The notes under the pieces are model-generated. The model was given only the letters and a program-made list of their open reading frames with translations, ran no database searches and had not been told where the DNA came from. From Candidimonas nitroreducens (GTDB taxonomy: Bacteria > Pseudomonadota > Gammaproteobacteria > Burkholderiales > Burkholderiaceae_B), in NCBI RefSeq assembly GCF_002209565.1, contig NZ_NJIH01000021.1, positions 1 to 60,586 of the forward strand: a DNA stretch of 60,586 nucleotides, written 5' to 3'. Positions within the stretch are counted from its first letter, which is position 1; each line of letters starts with the position of its first letter. The position numbers were made by a program, and so were the translations under genes. Below are positions 17,967 to 26,825 of this stretch, in pieces.

Positions 17967-18589
17967 GCCCCGGCCCCCGGCCCGCGCTGCTGCCGCGTAC
18001 CCAGCAGGCGGCTCAGGGCGCTGGCCTCGCGTTCCATGCGGTGCACGTAGTAGTCGACCCGCGAGCGGAAATAGCGGTGGAAGATCAGGGCCGGCACGGC
18101 AATGATGATGCCGAAGCCCGTGTTGTACAGCGCCATGGATATGCCGCGCGCCAGCATTGCCGGGTCGCCTCCGGCCGGGTCGTAGGCGCCGAAGATCTCT
18201 ATCATGCCCACTACCGTGCCGAACAGCCCCAGCAGCGGCGCGACCACGGATATGGTGGCCAGGGCAGGTATATACCTGTAGAGCCGGTAGGCCACGTCCT
18301 TGCCGGCGTCTTCGGCGGCGCGGGTGCGCTGCGATTCGCCGTCGTCGCGATGCAGCAGCACTTCGGCCAGCACCCGGCCCAGGGGCGAATTGTCGGCCAG
18401 GCGCGTCAGCGCCTCGGGCGTATCGCCGTTCTGGCGGATCATTTCCATGACCTGCGAGGCGAGCTGCGGAGGAATGACGAGGTTCTGGCGCAGGGACAGC
18501 AGGCGCTCGATGATCAGGGCCAGGCCCAGCACGGAGGTGGCCACCAGCAGCCATATCGGCCAGCCTGCTTCGCGTACGATTTCCAGCAA
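17963..18589 (-). CDS. exbB: ExbB/TolQ-family proton channel protein
   Basis: A 208-residue MotA/TolQ/ExbB-domain protein with a first membrane helix at ~10-28 and two more at ~110-130 and ~150-175, the last pair around the conserved A-P-L-L-G-L-F-G-T-V-x-G-M-I and G-x-x-I-A-V-P-A segments. With ExbD it forms the proton-driven motor. The likely start is TTG at 18589, five bases after AGGAG. It is the first gene of the envelope operon; its upstream region carries a 23-bp tandem repeat. Confidence 0.94.
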   Translation of the reverse strand: MLEIVREAGWPIWLLVATSVLGLALIIERLLSLRQNLVIPPQLASQVMEMIRQNGDTPEALTRLADNSPLGRVLAEVLLHRDDGESQRTRAAEDAGKDVAYRLYRYIPALATISVVAPLLGLFGTVVGMIEIFGAYDPAGGDPAMLARGISMALYNTGFGIIIAVPALIFHRYFRSRVDYYVHRMEREASALSRLLGTRQQRGPGAGA

Positions 18590-18638
18590 AATGTCTCCTG
18601 TGGCCGATAGCCTGCAGTGGGTGATGGGCTTGCTATTT

Positions 18639-18730
18639 TAAGGGCAAGCTGTCGTATGGTTTAAGGGCAAGCCGTCGCATGGTTTAAAGGCAAGCCGCGC
18701 CATGGCTTACGGGCAAGCTGTGGCGTGGCG
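18639..18730. repeat. 23-bp tandem repeat, 4 units
   Basis: Four adjacent 23-bp units start at 18639, 18662, 18685 and 18708. The consensus is TAAGGGCAAGCYGTCGCATG followed by GTT. The array begins 50 bp upstream of the exbB start codon, where a promoter would be expected. Confidence 0.85.
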
Positions 18731-18941
18731 GCTTGCGGCCCGCCGGCCTGCCTCGGCCAGGTGCAGAGCCAGGTGCAGCCGGCTGGCGCCGGCGCCGATT
18801 TGGGACAGGGCCGGCATGGCGCGAAGCCGGCCGGGGCAAGTGCCCCGCGCTGCGTGCGTTTGGGGCTGTAACAAGCCCGTAATGCCCATGATACTTGCAT
18901 GGCCGAGGGCAAAACGGCATGAACGCTTACTCTCCGGCGGG

Positions 18942-18963
18942 TATCCACAAAAACTGTGGATAA
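18942..18963. promoter_or_regulatory. Paired DnaA-box palindrome
   Basis: TATCCACA and its complement TGTGGATA face each other across a 5-bp spacer, and the right arm extends to a perfect 9-bp DnaA box (TTATCCACA on the minus strand). An AT-rich stretch begins about 55 bp further on. DnaA binding is inferred from the consensus only. Confidence 0.45.
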
Positions 18964-19260
18964 TTCTGTGCAGAACTTGCGCAATAGGCGCAATTACGTA
19001 GGCCTGGAGGTCGATTGGGTAATTTTGAGTCAAATTGGTTTGCTAATATTTAATAATATAAATCAAATGCTTATAGAAAATATTTAAAGCATATGCTGAC
19101 TATCAGGGCGAATTTAATTGATATTTCAGGAGTTTGACAGTAGCCCGCCGTCTGTGGACAGCATGCCGCTGTTTCCGGCCCGGGCCTGGCTTGCCGAGGC
19201 TGCACCGGCCGCGCAATTTCGCGGGATAATCGCTACTGGAGCCATGGCTTGCGCTGGCCG

Positions 19261-19301
19261 GCCTTAATGTGAAAGAAGCCTCTTTCATCCTCGGGGGTGG
19301 C
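19261..19301. repeat. 41-bp hairpin-containing interspersed repeat, copy 1
   Basis: It matches 23517-23557 at 39 of 41 positions. It contains the perfect inverted repeat TGAAAGA-AGCC-TCTTTCA followed by TCCTCGGGGG. It lies in the non-coding region upstream of xseA. Confidence 0.8.
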
Positions 19302-19498
19302 CGCAACTGCCGTCCTCGTTAGGGCCTGCCCGTGCCAAAAGGCGAGCCGCATGGCCACAAAGACAGCCCGTGTATCGGGGCGCAGAGCGTAGCCGTGGCA
19401 GTGCCACGGCGAGCATCGGCGGCGCGGGATGCCGTCACGGGATTCCATCACTATTCGGATCTAATCTATATCTATATAGCTGCACTTAAACATACTCT

Positions 19499-21004
19499 AT
19501 GTATCAAGGTAAAAAAGGCGATCGGTCGAGCAACACATTCCCGGGCAACTCTTTGCCCGACGGCGATGTTTCGGGCAACGCTTTGCTGGGCGACACCTCG
19601 CCGGGCAACGCTTTGCCGGGCAACATCTTGCCGGGCACCTCGCTGCCGGGCAACGAACTGCCGGGCGGGCAACTGCCGTCCGGCAGCGAGGTGCTGTCGG
19701 TCTCGGAACTGAACCGCCGGGTGGGCCGGCTGCTCGAGGCCCAGGTACCGACACTATGGGTACGCGGGGAGGTCTCCAATTTCACCCAGGCTGCCTCGGG
19801 CCACTGGTATTTCACTATCAAGGACGAACGCGCGGCGGTGCGTGCCGTGATGTTCCGCGGCCGCGCCCAGGCCGTGGGCTTCGTACCGCGTGTCGGAGAG
19901 CGCTTCGAGTTTCGGGCCGCAGTCACGCTGTACGAGGCGCGTGGCGAGTACCAGCTGCAGGTCGAGGCGCTGCGCCGGGCGGGGCAGGGCAACCTGCACG
20001 AAGCCTTCATGGCCCTGAAAGAAAAGCTCGCCGCCGAGGGGCTGTTCGATCCGGCCCGCAAGCGGCCCTGCACGCCCATGCCTGTGCAGGTGGGCATCGT
20101 TACCTCGCTGGCCGCCGCGGCGCTGCACGATGTGCTCACGACGATGCGGCGCCGCGCCCCGCATGTGCGCGTCATTGTCTATCCGGCTCCGGTGCAGGGT
20201 GCCGATGCCGCGGGCCGTCTTTGCCAGGCGTTGACGCAGGCGTACGAACGTGCCGAAGTAGATACATTGTTGCTGGTGCGCGGCGGCGGCAGCATCGAGG
20301 ATCTCTGGAGCTTCAATGACGAAGCGCTGGCGCGCATGATCGCCGCCAGCCCCATGCCGCTCATCAGCGGCGTGGGCCATGAAACCGACTTCACGATCGC
20401 CGACTTCGCCGCCGATCTGCGCGCGCCTACGCCCACCGCGGCGGCCGAACTGTGCTGCCGCGCCCGTAGCGAATGCCTGCGCAGCATAGAGGCCGCCCTT
20501 ACGGCCTTGCAGAACCAGCAGCGGCGCCTGCTGGAACGCGCCGCGCTGCGCCTGGATCGTGCCGTGGCCATGCTGGTGCCGCCGGCGCAGCGCCTGGCGC
20601 GCCAGCGGGACGTGCTGCGCGGCCTGTGCGACAGGCTGGCACGCGCCGGTACAGGCGGGGCAGAACGGCGCCGCGCCAGACTGGAAGCGCTGACGGCGCG
20701 CCTGGTTCAGGCCACGCCCGACCCGGCGCGCGCACGGCTCGATCTGCTGCGCCACCAGCAGCAGCTTGTGCGCGCCGCCGAGCGTGCGCTGGCCTTGCGG
20801 CGCGCGCGCCTGGACGCCGCGGCGCAGATGCTCGAGGCGCTCAATCCGCGCAAGATACTCGGACGCGGCTATGCGCTGGTGCGCGACGCCAGCGGGGCTC
20901 TGGTGTGCGATGCGCGCGCTTTGCAGCCCGGTGATCGCCTGGCGCTGGAGCTTGCGCAGGGCGGCGCGGAAGTGTCGGTGCTGCAGGCCCACGGTCTGTT
21001 GTAA
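19499..21004 (+). CDS. xseA: Exodeoxyribonuclease VII large subunit with repeat N terminus
   Basis: Large subunit of ExoVII, which degrades single-stranded DNA with XseB. Residues from ~66 match the family: V-S-E-L-N-R-R-V, the OB-fold segment [16 protein letters not shown], the catalytic region [13 protein letters not shown] and [10 protein letters not shown], then a long coiled-coil. The 501-residue length exceeds the usual ~450 because residues 12-61 are ten pentapeptides of the type N-x-L-P-G encoded by a 15-bp tandem repeat. ATG at 19499 is the first in-frame start; a GTG near 19690 would give a normal-length protein, so the repeat may be untranslated. Confidence 0.93.
   Translation: MYQGKKGDRSSNTFPGNSLPDGDVSGNALLGDTSPGNALPGNILPGTSLPGNELPGGQLPSGSEVLSVSELNRRVGRLLEAQVPTLWVRGEVSNFTQAASGHWYFTIKDERAAVRAVMFRGRAQAVGFVPRVGERFEFRAAVTLYEARGEYQLQVEALRRAGQGNLHEAFMALKEKLAAEGLFDPARKRPCTPMPVQVGIVTSLAAAALHDVLTTMRRRAPHVRVIVYPAPVQGADAAGRLCQALTQAYERAEVDTLLLVRGGGSIEDLWSFNDEALARMIAASPMPLISGVGHETDFTIADFAADLRAPTPTAAAELCCRARSECLRSIEAALTALQNQQRRLLERAALRLDRAVAMLVPPAQRLARQRDVLRGLCDRLARAGTGGAERRRARLEALTARLVQATPDPARARLDLLRHQQQLVRAAERALALRRARLDAAAQMLEALNPRKILGRGYALVRDASGALVCDARALQPGDRLALELAQGGAEVSVLQAHGLL
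19532..19681 (+). repeat. 15-bp tandem repeat, 10 units, in frame in xseA
   Basis: Ten adjacent 15-bp units of the type AACgctTTGCCGGGC encode N-x-L-P-G pentapeptides. Because the unit is a multiple of three, copy-number change would lengthen or shorten XseA without shifting the frame. Confidence 0.9.
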
Positions 21005-21251
21005 GCGCCGCGGCGAGGGGCTTATATACTTATGTCGAGGGTTATCACAATTAATTCTCGCGTTCCCGATACAATGGGCAGATACGGGCTTGCAACACAA
21101 GCAAGGATGGCGTCGCCATGCCTAGGCGTACTATTTGCACTGTTTGTGGCTGCACGCCTCGTTCTTGCGACGTGGTTGCCGCTGCGGCTGCGGGCCCGTA
21201 CAGGCTGATCGAATTTCGCTGATTGCTTTTTTAAGAAGGAAACTGCACATC

Positions 21252-21830
21252 ATGGCTCATACTCTTCCCCCTCTTCCTTATGCTCTGGACGCCCTGGCTC
21301 CGAACATTTCGAAAGAAACGCTGGAATTCCACTACGGCAAGCATCACCAGTCCTACGTCACCAACCTGAATGCCCAGATCCAGGGCACCGAATTCGAATC
21401 GGCCTCGCTCGTAGACATCATCAAGAAGGCGTCCGGCGGCGTGTTCAACAATGCCGCCCAGGTCTGGAACCACACCTTCTACTGGAACAGCCTGTCGCCC
21501 AACGGCGGCGGCGAGCCCAGCGGCAAGCTGGCCGACGCCATCAATGCCAAGTGGGGCAGCGTGGCTGCCTTCAAAGAAGCCTTCAGCAAATCCGCCGCGG
21601 GCAACTTCGGTTCGGGCTGGACCTGGCTGGTCAAGAAGCCCGACGGCTCGCTCGACATTGTCAATACCAGCAATGCCGCCACGCCCATCACCACCGCCGA
21701 CGTGCCGCTGCTGACCTGTGACGTCTGGGAACACGCCTACTACATCGACTACCGCAACGCGCGTCCCAAGTACCTGGAAAACTTCTGGAACCTGGTGAAC
21801 TGGAAGTTCGCCGCCGAAAACCTCGGCTGA
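21252..21830 (+). CDS. sodB: Superoxide dismutase [Fe]
   Basis: Converts superoxide to oxygen and hydrogen peroxide. The 192-residue protein has the Fe/Mn-SOD layout: [13 protein letters not shown] (metal His27), [10 protein letters not shown] (second metal His and the Gln typical of the iron form), then [11 protein letters not shown] (Asp and His ligands). ATG at 21252 follows AAGGAAA closely. A strong terminator follows, so it is probably monocistronic. Confidence 0.97.
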   Translation: MAHTLPPLPYALDALAPNISKETLEFHYGKHHQSYVTNLNAQIQGTEFESASLVDIIKKASGGVFNNAAQVWNHTFYWNSLSPNGGGEPSGKLADAINAKWGSVAAFKEAFSKSAAGNFGSGWTWLVKKPDGSLDIVNTSNAATPITTADVPLLTCDVWEHAYYIDYRNARPKYLENFWNLVNWKFAAENLG

Positions 21831-21854
21831 TTTCCCGGTTTCTAATGCTTGGAC

Positions 21855-21890
21855 ACGAACCCTCGCTCATGCGAGGGTTCGTCCTTTTTA
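21855..21890 (+). terminator. sodB terminator
   Basis: A perfect 12-bp stem (ACGAACCCTCGC and complement) with a TCAT loop is followed by CCTTTTTA, 24 bp after the sodB stop codon. Confidence 0.85.
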
Positions 21891-22068
21891 GCGGGTATGA
21901 TCACAGTTGCCGAGCCGCTGTGTGCATGCGTCCCGCGGCTCGGCATACGGGTTTGCCTCGCACGCAATTCCAGCTTCGCACGCAATTCCAGCCTCGATCA
22001 CAGCCTCTTTACTTCCTGCTTCCTACAATGTCGCCGGGCTTCCACTCGGCGCGGACGGATTCCAGACC

Positions 22069-23523
22069 ATGAGCCTGATTGCTCCGCTGCGGCGCCTTCC
22101 ATTTCAAGCCCGGCGGGCGATACGCCGCAAGGCGCGCCAGTTGCGGCGCCTGTCGCGCAAGACCCTGCAACTGACGCTGCTGCTGGGCGGTGCGGCCCTC
22201 GTGGCCCTGGTTTCGCTGGGCTTTGCCCGCCTTGCGGATCTGGCGATCGCCCTGAATGGCCGCTGGCTTGCCGCGCTGCCCTGGCTCGGCTGGGTGTTGT
22301 TGCCGTTCGGTCTGGCGCTGATCCGCTGGGCGACCCTGCGCTATGCGCCCAACGCCGCCGGCAGCGGCATTCCGCAAGTCATCGCTTCACTGTCGTTGCC
22401 GCCCACTGGCGGGCGGCGCCAGCTTACTTCGCTGGTTCAGGCCTTGTGGAAGATTCCCCTGACCTTCGCCGGCCTGGTGTTCGGCGCCTCCATCGGCCGC
22501 GAAGGCCCGTCGGTGCAGGTGGGGGCCGCGGTAATGCTGACTTGGGGCAACTTCTGGAAGAAGATGGGGGTGCCCCTCAAAGGATTCCACGCCAGCGAGC
22601 TGATCGCGGCCGGCGCCGCGGGCGGTTTGGCGGCGGCTTTCAACGCGCCGCTTGCCGGCGTCATATTCGCCATCGAAGAGCTGGGCCGCGGTACGGCGCT
22701 GCGTTGGCAGCGCCTGGTGCTCATCGGGGTGCTGGCCTCGGGCTTCCTGGTCGTGGCCCTGGTGGGCAACAACCCGTATTTCGGCACCTTCTCGGGCCAC
22801 TCGCTGGCGCACAATATGCTGGCCTGGACACTGGTGTGCGGCCTGGCCTGCGGCGTGCTGGGGGGCATTTTTTCGCATGCCCTGGGCAAGGGGCCGGCGG
22901 CATTCGTCCCGGCGCGCTGGCGCGGCTGGGTGCGGCGCCACCCCGTGCAATTGGCGTTTGTCCTGGGCTTGGGGCTAGCGGCAGTCGGCCTGTATACGCA
23001 CAACACCGTCTATGGCACGGGCTACGCTCACGCATCCCAGGCCTTGGCCGGTGCCAGCCCCGAAGTTGCCGGCTTTGGCGTGGCCAAGCTGGCGGCGACT
23101 CTGGCTTCGTACTGGGCAGGCATCCCGGGCGGCATTTTCACGCCGGCCTTGACCACGGGGGCGGGTATCGGCGCAGAGATCGGACGATTGGCCGGCTCGG
23201 CGGCCGACCCCAGGGTGCTGGTGCTGCTTTCCATGGCGGCCTTCCTGGCGGCCGCCACCCAGGCCCCCTTGACCGCAAGTGTGGTGGTCATGGAAATGAC
23301 GGGCAGCCAGCCGATGTTGTTCTGGCTGCTGGTCGGCTCGCTGTTCGCCTCCGTCGTATCGCGCCAGTTCGGCCCCCACGCTTTCTATCACAACGCGGCG
23401 GGCCGCTACCGGCACCGCGCCATCGAATATGACCAAGCCCAGCGCGCCAAAGCTCAGGCCCAGCGCCAGGCTCCGGCCCAGGCTGCGAACCAGGCTGTAA
23501 GCCCGGAGCGGGCTTCGCCTTAG
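22069..23523 (+). CDS. ClC-family chloride channel/exchanger
   Basis: A 484-residue polytopic membrane protein of the ClC family. It carries the three ion-path signatures: G-S-G-I-P-Q (central Ser), G-R-E-G-P-S-V-Q (gating Glu) and G-I-P-G-G-I-F-T-P. Retention of the gating Glu favours a proton-coupled chloride exchanger. The N terminus is strongly basic and the C-terminal ~30 residues are Gln/Ala-rich, with no CBS domains. ATG at 22069 was chosen because the upstream open frame is low-complexity and contains a direct duplication (ACGCAATTCCAGC). Its stop codon lies inside the second 41-bp hairpin repeat. Confidence 0.93.
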   Translation: MSLIAPLRRLPFQARRAIRRKARQLRRLSRKTLQLTLLLGGAALVALVSLGFARLADLAIALNGRWLAALPWLGWVLLPFGLALIRWATLRYAPNAAGSGIPQVIASLSLPPTGGRRQLTSLVQALWKIPLTFAGLVFGASIGREGPSVQVGAAVMLTWGNFWKKMGVPLKGFHASELIAAGAAGGLAAAFNAPLAGVIFAIEELGRGTALRWQRLVLIGVLASGFLVVALVGNNPYFGTFSGHSLAHNMLAWTLVCGLACGVLGGIFSHALGKGPAAFVPARWRGWVRRHPVQLAFVLGLGLAAVGLYTHNTVYGTGYAHASQALAGASPEVAGFGVAKLAATLASYWAGIPGGIFTPALTTGAGIGAEIGRLAGSAADPRVLVLLSMAAFLAAATQAPLTASVVVMEMTGSQPMLFWLLVGSLFASVVSRQFGPHAFYHNAAGRYRHRAIEYDQAQRAKAQAQRQAPAQAANQAVSPERASP

Positions 23524-23557
23524 TGTGAAAGAAGCCTCTTTCATCCTCGGGGGAGGC
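23517..23557. repeat. 41-bp hairpin-containing interspersed repeat, copy 2
   Basis: It differs from 19261-19301 at two positions and contains the same TGAAAGA-AGCC-TCTTTCA hairpin. It begins in the last codons of the ClC gene, so the element supplies that gene's stop codon. Confidence 0.8.
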
Positions 23558-23787
23558 GGCGCCCGCCATGACCGTTAGAGCCGGCCTTCGGCTCGGGCGC
23601 GGCCGCCCGAGCTCGGGTGCTCCCAGGGAGACGTGGCCACTCTGTGGACGGCGAGGGCGATTTCGACAAAAAAGTCCGCCTGGTGCGATAAGATTAGCTT
23701 TACGCTTGCCGGGAGGGCAGGCTCCGCGCCGTTTGCTGTACATCTCGTTAGTTTCTTCATTTCTTCTTTTTCGACCCCGGGTTTTCC

Positions 23788-24996
23788 ATGACTACACCAC
23801 AAGCTTTCATCTGCGATGCCGCGCGCACGCCCTTCGGCCGCTACGGCGGTTCCCTGGCCGGCGTACGCGCCGACGACTTGGGCGCCGCGCCTATCAAGGC
23901 GCTGGTGGCGCGCAACCCAGGCGTGGATTGGGCGCGCCTGGACGACGTGCTGCTGGGCTGCGCCAATCAGGCCGGCGAAGACAACCGCAACGTGGCCCGC
24001 ATGGCGATCCTGCTGGCCGGGCTGCCCGTCGACGTGCCCGGCGCGACCATCAACCGCCTGTGCGGCTCGGGGCTGGATGCGCTGGGCAGCGCCGCCCGCG
24101 CCATCCGTGCGGGCGATGCGCAATTCATGCTGGCCGGCGGCGTGGAAAGCATGAGCCGCGCGCCTTTCGTCATGGGCAAGGCCGAAACCGCGTTCTCGCG
24201 CAGCGCCGCCATCTACGACACCACCATAGGCTGGCGCTTCGTCAACAAGCGCCTCAAGGCCGAATACGGCATCGATTCCATGCCTGAAACGGCCGAGAAT
24301 GTGGCCGACCAGTTCCAGGTCTCGCGCAAAGACCAAGACGCCTTCGCCCTGGCCAGCCAGCTCAAGGCGGCCGCGGCCCAGAAGGCGGGCGTGTTCCGGG
24401 ATGAAATCATCCCGGTGGAAATCCCCCAGAAAAAGGGCGATCCGCTGGTCGTCGACACCGACGAGCATCCGCGCGAGACCTCGCTCGAAGCCCTGGCCCG
24501 CCTCAAACCCATCGTGCGCCCTGACGGTACGATAACGGCCGGCAATGCCTCGGGCGTGAACGACGGCGCCTGCGGGCTGCTGGTGGCCTCCGAGTCCATG
24601 GCCGGCACGCTGGGCCTGACGCCGCGCGCCCGGGTGGTGGCCATGGCCACGGCCGGCGTCGAGCCGCGCATCATGGGCATAGGGCCGGCGCCTGCCTCGC
24701 GCAAGGTGCTGCAGCTGGCCGGCATGAAGATCGAGCAGATGGATGTCATCGAGCTCAACGAAGCCTTCGCCGCGCAAGGCCTGGCGGTGCTGCGCATGCT
24801 GGGTGTGGCCGACGACGATCCGCGCGTCAATCCCAACGGCGGCGCCATTGCCCTGGGCCACCCTCTGGGCGCCAGCGGCGCGCGCCTGGCCATCACGGCG
24901 GTCAACCAGTTGCACCGCAACGGCGGGCGCTACGCGCTGTGCACCATGTGCATAGGCGTGGGGCAGGGCATCGCCGTCATCCTCGAACGCGTCTAG
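23788..24996 (+). CDS. pcaF: Beta-ketoadipyl-CoA-type thiolase (acetyl-CoA acyltransferase)
   Basis: A 402-residue thiolase that should cleave a 3-oxoacyl-CoA with CoA. Cys92 in N-R-L-C-G-S-G is the acyl-forming nucleophile, G-H-P-L-G-A-S-G supplies the catalytic His, and C-T-M-C-I-G-V-G-Q-G supplies the second Cys. The C-T-M-C-I-G-V-G-Q-G-I-A ending, N-G-G-A-I-A-L-G-H-P and the length are those of 3-oxoadipyl-CoA thiolases (PcaF/PaaJ), which end aromatic-ring degradation in succinyl-CoA and acetyl-CoA. No other aromatic-pathway gene is adjacent, so substrate specificity rests on sequence resemblance alone. Confidence 0.85.
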   Translation: MTTPQAFICDAARTPFGRYGGSLAGVRADDLGAAPIKALVARNPGVDWARLDDVLLGCANQAGEDNRNVARMAILLAGLPVDVPGATINRLCGSGLDALGSAARAIRAGDAQFMLAGGVESMSRAPFVMGKAETAFSRSAAIYDTTIGWRFVNKRLKAEYGIDSMPETAENVADQFQVSRKDQDAFALASQLKAAAAQKAGVFRDEIIPVEIPQKKGDPLVVDTDEHPRETSLEALARLKPIVRPDGTITAGNASGVNDGACGLLVASESMAGTLGLTPRARVVAMATAGVEPRIMGIGPAPASRKVLQLAGMKIEQMDVIELNEAFAAQGLAVLRMLGVADDDPRVNPNGGAIALGHPLGASGARLAITAVNQLHRNGGRYALCTMCIGVGQGIAVILERV

Positions 24997-25043
24997 CCGG
25001 CGCTACGCGGCCCGCGCCCGCCGGCGGCCGCGCGATTCCAGGC

Positions 25044-25063
25044 GCCGCTCCCGCGGGAGCGGC
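25044..25063. terminator. Palindrome after the thiolase gene
   Basis: A 20-bp perfect palindrome (arms GCCGCTCCCG and complement) lies 47 bp after the thiolase stop codon. There is no T tract, so it is a hairpin with possible 3'-end function rather than a classic terminator. A shorter palindrome, TGCTCTAGAGCA, followed by CTTTT lies at 25089-25100. Confidence 0.4.
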
Positions 25064-25194
25064 GGCCCGTCGCGATTATCTCTTGAGATGCTCTAGAGCA
25101 CTTTTAACGCAAGCACATATATTTTTCGTGGCCGCATTAGCCAGGCACCACGACAATTCAGTATGCATGTGCGCCCTATTTAGCGTTACAGGCA

Positions 25195-25761
25195 TTAGGG
25201 GCGGGGCAAGTCGGCCACTTTCTGCCCGGCGTGTACGCGATGCCGGGCGAACCATCCTTGCTGCATTTCAAGCGCATACAGCACCGGCTGCGCCGGGCAG
25301 TGCGGGGTTTCCGTCTGCGGCTGCATGTCGGCGATGTTCACGATGGTGCCGTTGCCGGAGATGAATGCAATGGACAGCGGCACGAGCGTATTTTTCATCC
25401 AGAAGCAGAACGGGCCGGCCTGCTCGAAGACGAACAGCATGCCGTGGTCGGGTGCCAGCGACTTGCGGTACATCAGGCCCTGGCTCTGGCTGGCCTCGGT
25501 GGCGGCGATCTCGGCCTGTACGGCGTGGCCGCCAACGGCCAGGCGCATTTGCGGCAAATGCATGTCGCGCGGCGCTTGTGCGACGGCGGCGCCGGCCGGC
25601 AGTGCGGCGCCGACTATAGCCGCGCCCGCCAGCGCACAAGCGCCGCGTCGGATCGAACGCAAGCAGGAAAAGCGCAGCGAAGCCGCGCCGGCTTGCCGCC
25701 TGGCGCGCGGCTTTGCCTGCCGCCCGGGTTCGCCGCGCGCCTCGTCGTTCGCGGGAGCCAT
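25195..25761 (-). CDS. DUF192 family exported protein
   Basis: A 188-residue protein of unknown function with the DUF192 fold: G-L-M-Y-R-K-S-L in the first half, G-M-L-F-V-F followed by F-C-F-W-M-K-N-T-L-V-P-L-S-I-A-F-I (the family hallmark) and V-L-E/Y-A-L-E-M-Q-Q-G-W near the end. A basic N-terminal stretch precedes a hydrophobic signal-like segment ending in an Ala-rich A-V-A-Q-A site, so it is probably exported. ATG at 25761 was chosen because the longer frame up to 25857 runs through the terminator of the upstream cold-shock gene. Confidence 0.85.
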   Translation of the reverse strand: MAPANDEARGEPGRQAKPRARRQAGAASLRFSCLRSIRRGACALAGAAIVGAALPAGAAVAQAPRDMHLPQMRLAVGGHAVQAEIAATEASQSQGLMYRKSLAPDHGMLFVFEQAGPFCFWMKNTLVPLSIAFISGNGTIVNIADMQPQTETPHCPAQPVLYALEMQQGWFARHRVHAGQKVADLPRP

Positions 25762-25810
25762 ACCGTGTTCGGGCTTTCCCTTCTCGCGGCTTGCGCGCCG
25801 TCCCGCGGCG

Positions 25811-25834
25811 AAAAAAATGGGGCCGTCAGGCCCC
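25811..25834 (-). terminator. Cold-shock gene terminator
   Basis: On the minus strand GGGGCC-TGAC-GGCCCC is followed by A and seven T residues, 52 bp past the stop of the cold-shock gene. It separates that gene from the DUF192 gene. Confidence 0.88.
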
Positions 25835-25886
25835 AGGGTATTGCGTGTATCGAACATCTTTTATGATTTGGTAAGCATCGAGAGGA

Positions 25887-26129
25887 TCAGGCAGCCGTGA
25901 TGTTCAGCGCTTGTTTGCCCTTCGGGCCCTGGGCGATTTCGAACGCGACCTTCTGGCCTTCTTTGAGCGTCTTGAAACCGTTCATCTGGATGGAGGAGAA
26001 ATGAGCGAAGAGGTCTTCTCCGCCATTGTCAGGGGTGATGAAGCCAAAGCCCTTGGCGTCGTTGAACCATTTGACGGTTCCGGTAAGTTTTTGCGTGTCC
26101 CCTGCGGAGGTTGCGGTTGAATCTGACAT
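25887..26129 (-). CDS. Cold-shock domain protein (CspA family)
   Basis: An 80-residue single cold-shock domain that binds single-stranded RNA or DNA. Both RNA-binding motifs are present: K-G-F-G-F-I (RNP1) and D-L-F-A-H-F (RNP2), after G-T-V-K-W-F-N. An N-terminal extension of ~14 Ser/Thr-rich residues precedes the domain; the ATG at 26129 is the only plausible start. A long AT-rich leader upstream, common in cold-shock genes, suggests regulation at mRNA level. Confidence 0.95.
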   Translation of the reverse strand: MSDSTATSAGDTQKLTGTVKWFNDAKGFGFITPDNGGEDLFAHFSSIQMNGFKTLKEGQKVAFEIAQGPKGKQALNITAA

Positions 26130-26501
26130 GCGGACTGCCTCTCGACTATAGTGTTGACTTGAATGCCCGGCGCGCCGGGTTTAGCCTATTTCTGTTCGTG
26201 GTGCCTTCATGGTGCCGGTGCCGACGACGGTGCTAACAAATACATGAAAACATTCAGAATATTATGATAATGCTTAATGTAACCCATGCTGGTCAAGTAT
26301 GGAAAGCACTTATATAGACTTTGACGCCACATTTTGACGGTTTTTCGGGGGTTTGCGGCGACTTTTTATGCCGTCGGCCGGGATCGCCCCCCACTCGGAG
26401 CCGCCGCGGCTCCGGCGGGGCGGCGGCAGTCCGGCCCACTAGCGGACGCCAGCCCCCTGAATTTTCCGGGCTTCGTTTCCCAGGTTTCCCAGTTTCACTC
26501 T
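26130..26501. other. Divergent intergenic region csp / clpS
   Basis: No gene is seen in these 372 bp. The part at about 26235-26330 is AT-rich, and the promoter and long leader of the cold-shock gene should lie here together with the clpS promoter. Confidence 0.5.
26267..26296 (-). promoter_or_regulatory. Candidate cold-shock gene promoter
   Basis: On the minus strand TTGACC (26296-26291) and CATTAT (26272-26267) are separated by 18 bp. This would give an untranslated leader of about 130 nt, in the range seen for cold-shock mRNAs. It is a consensus match only. Confidence 0.35.
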
Positions 26502-26825
26502 ATGGCCATACAAACCGACAACCAGCAGGACACCGTACTCGACCGGCAGGCCAGCAAGGTGGCGCCGCCGCCGATGTACCAGGTGGTGCTGCTGAACGAC
26601 GACTACACGCCGATGGAATTCGTGGTCAATGTGCTGCAGCGCATATTCGGCAAGAATGAAGACGAGGCGGCGCGCATCATGCTGCTGGTGCACCACCAGG
26701 GCCGCGGCGTGTGCGGCGTGTACACGCGCGACATCGCCGCCACCCGCGTCGAAATGGTGCGCCAGATGGCGCGCGCGCGCCAACACCCTTTGCAATGCAT
26801 CATGGAACCTGCGCCCGATGCCTGA
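26502..26825 (+). CDS. clpS: ATP-dependent Clp protease adaptor ClpS
   Basis: A 107-residue adaptor that delivers N-degron substrates to ClpAP. The core carries [16 protein letters not shown] (N-end binding pocket with the N-D-D acid pair), [17 protein letters not shown] and the C-terminal M-E segment. The ATG at 26502 gives the usual length with the flexible N-terminal tail. clpA follows 148 bp downstream, as in most proteobacteria. Confidence 0.97.
   Translation: MAIQTDNQQDTVLDRQASKVAPPPMYQVVLLNDDYTPMEFVVNVLQRIFGKNEDEAARIMLLVHHQGRGVCGVYTRDIAATRVEMVRQMARARQHPLQCIMEPAPDA

Larger units (their letters stand above)
18590..19498. other. Large non-coding region between exbB and xseA
   Basis: No credible gene is present in these 909 bp. 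They contain, in order, the 23-bp tandem repeat, a DnaA-box palindrome, an AT-rich stretch (about 19015-19135, very unlike the surrounding G+C) and one copy of the 41-bp hairpin element. The divergent promoters for exbB and xseA must also lie here. Confidence 0.7.

Noticed and set aside
18661-18993. Small minus-strand ORFs upstream of exbB
   Set aside because: They are generated by the 23-bp repeat and have no family features or ribosome site.
18942-19135. Chromosomal replication origin
   Set aside because: Only two facing DnaA boxes and no dnaA, dnaN, gidA or rpmH nearby.
25762-25857. N-terminal extension of the DUF192 protein
   Set aside because: It would be translated through the cold-shock gene terminator; the ATG at 25761 already gives the signal-like segment.
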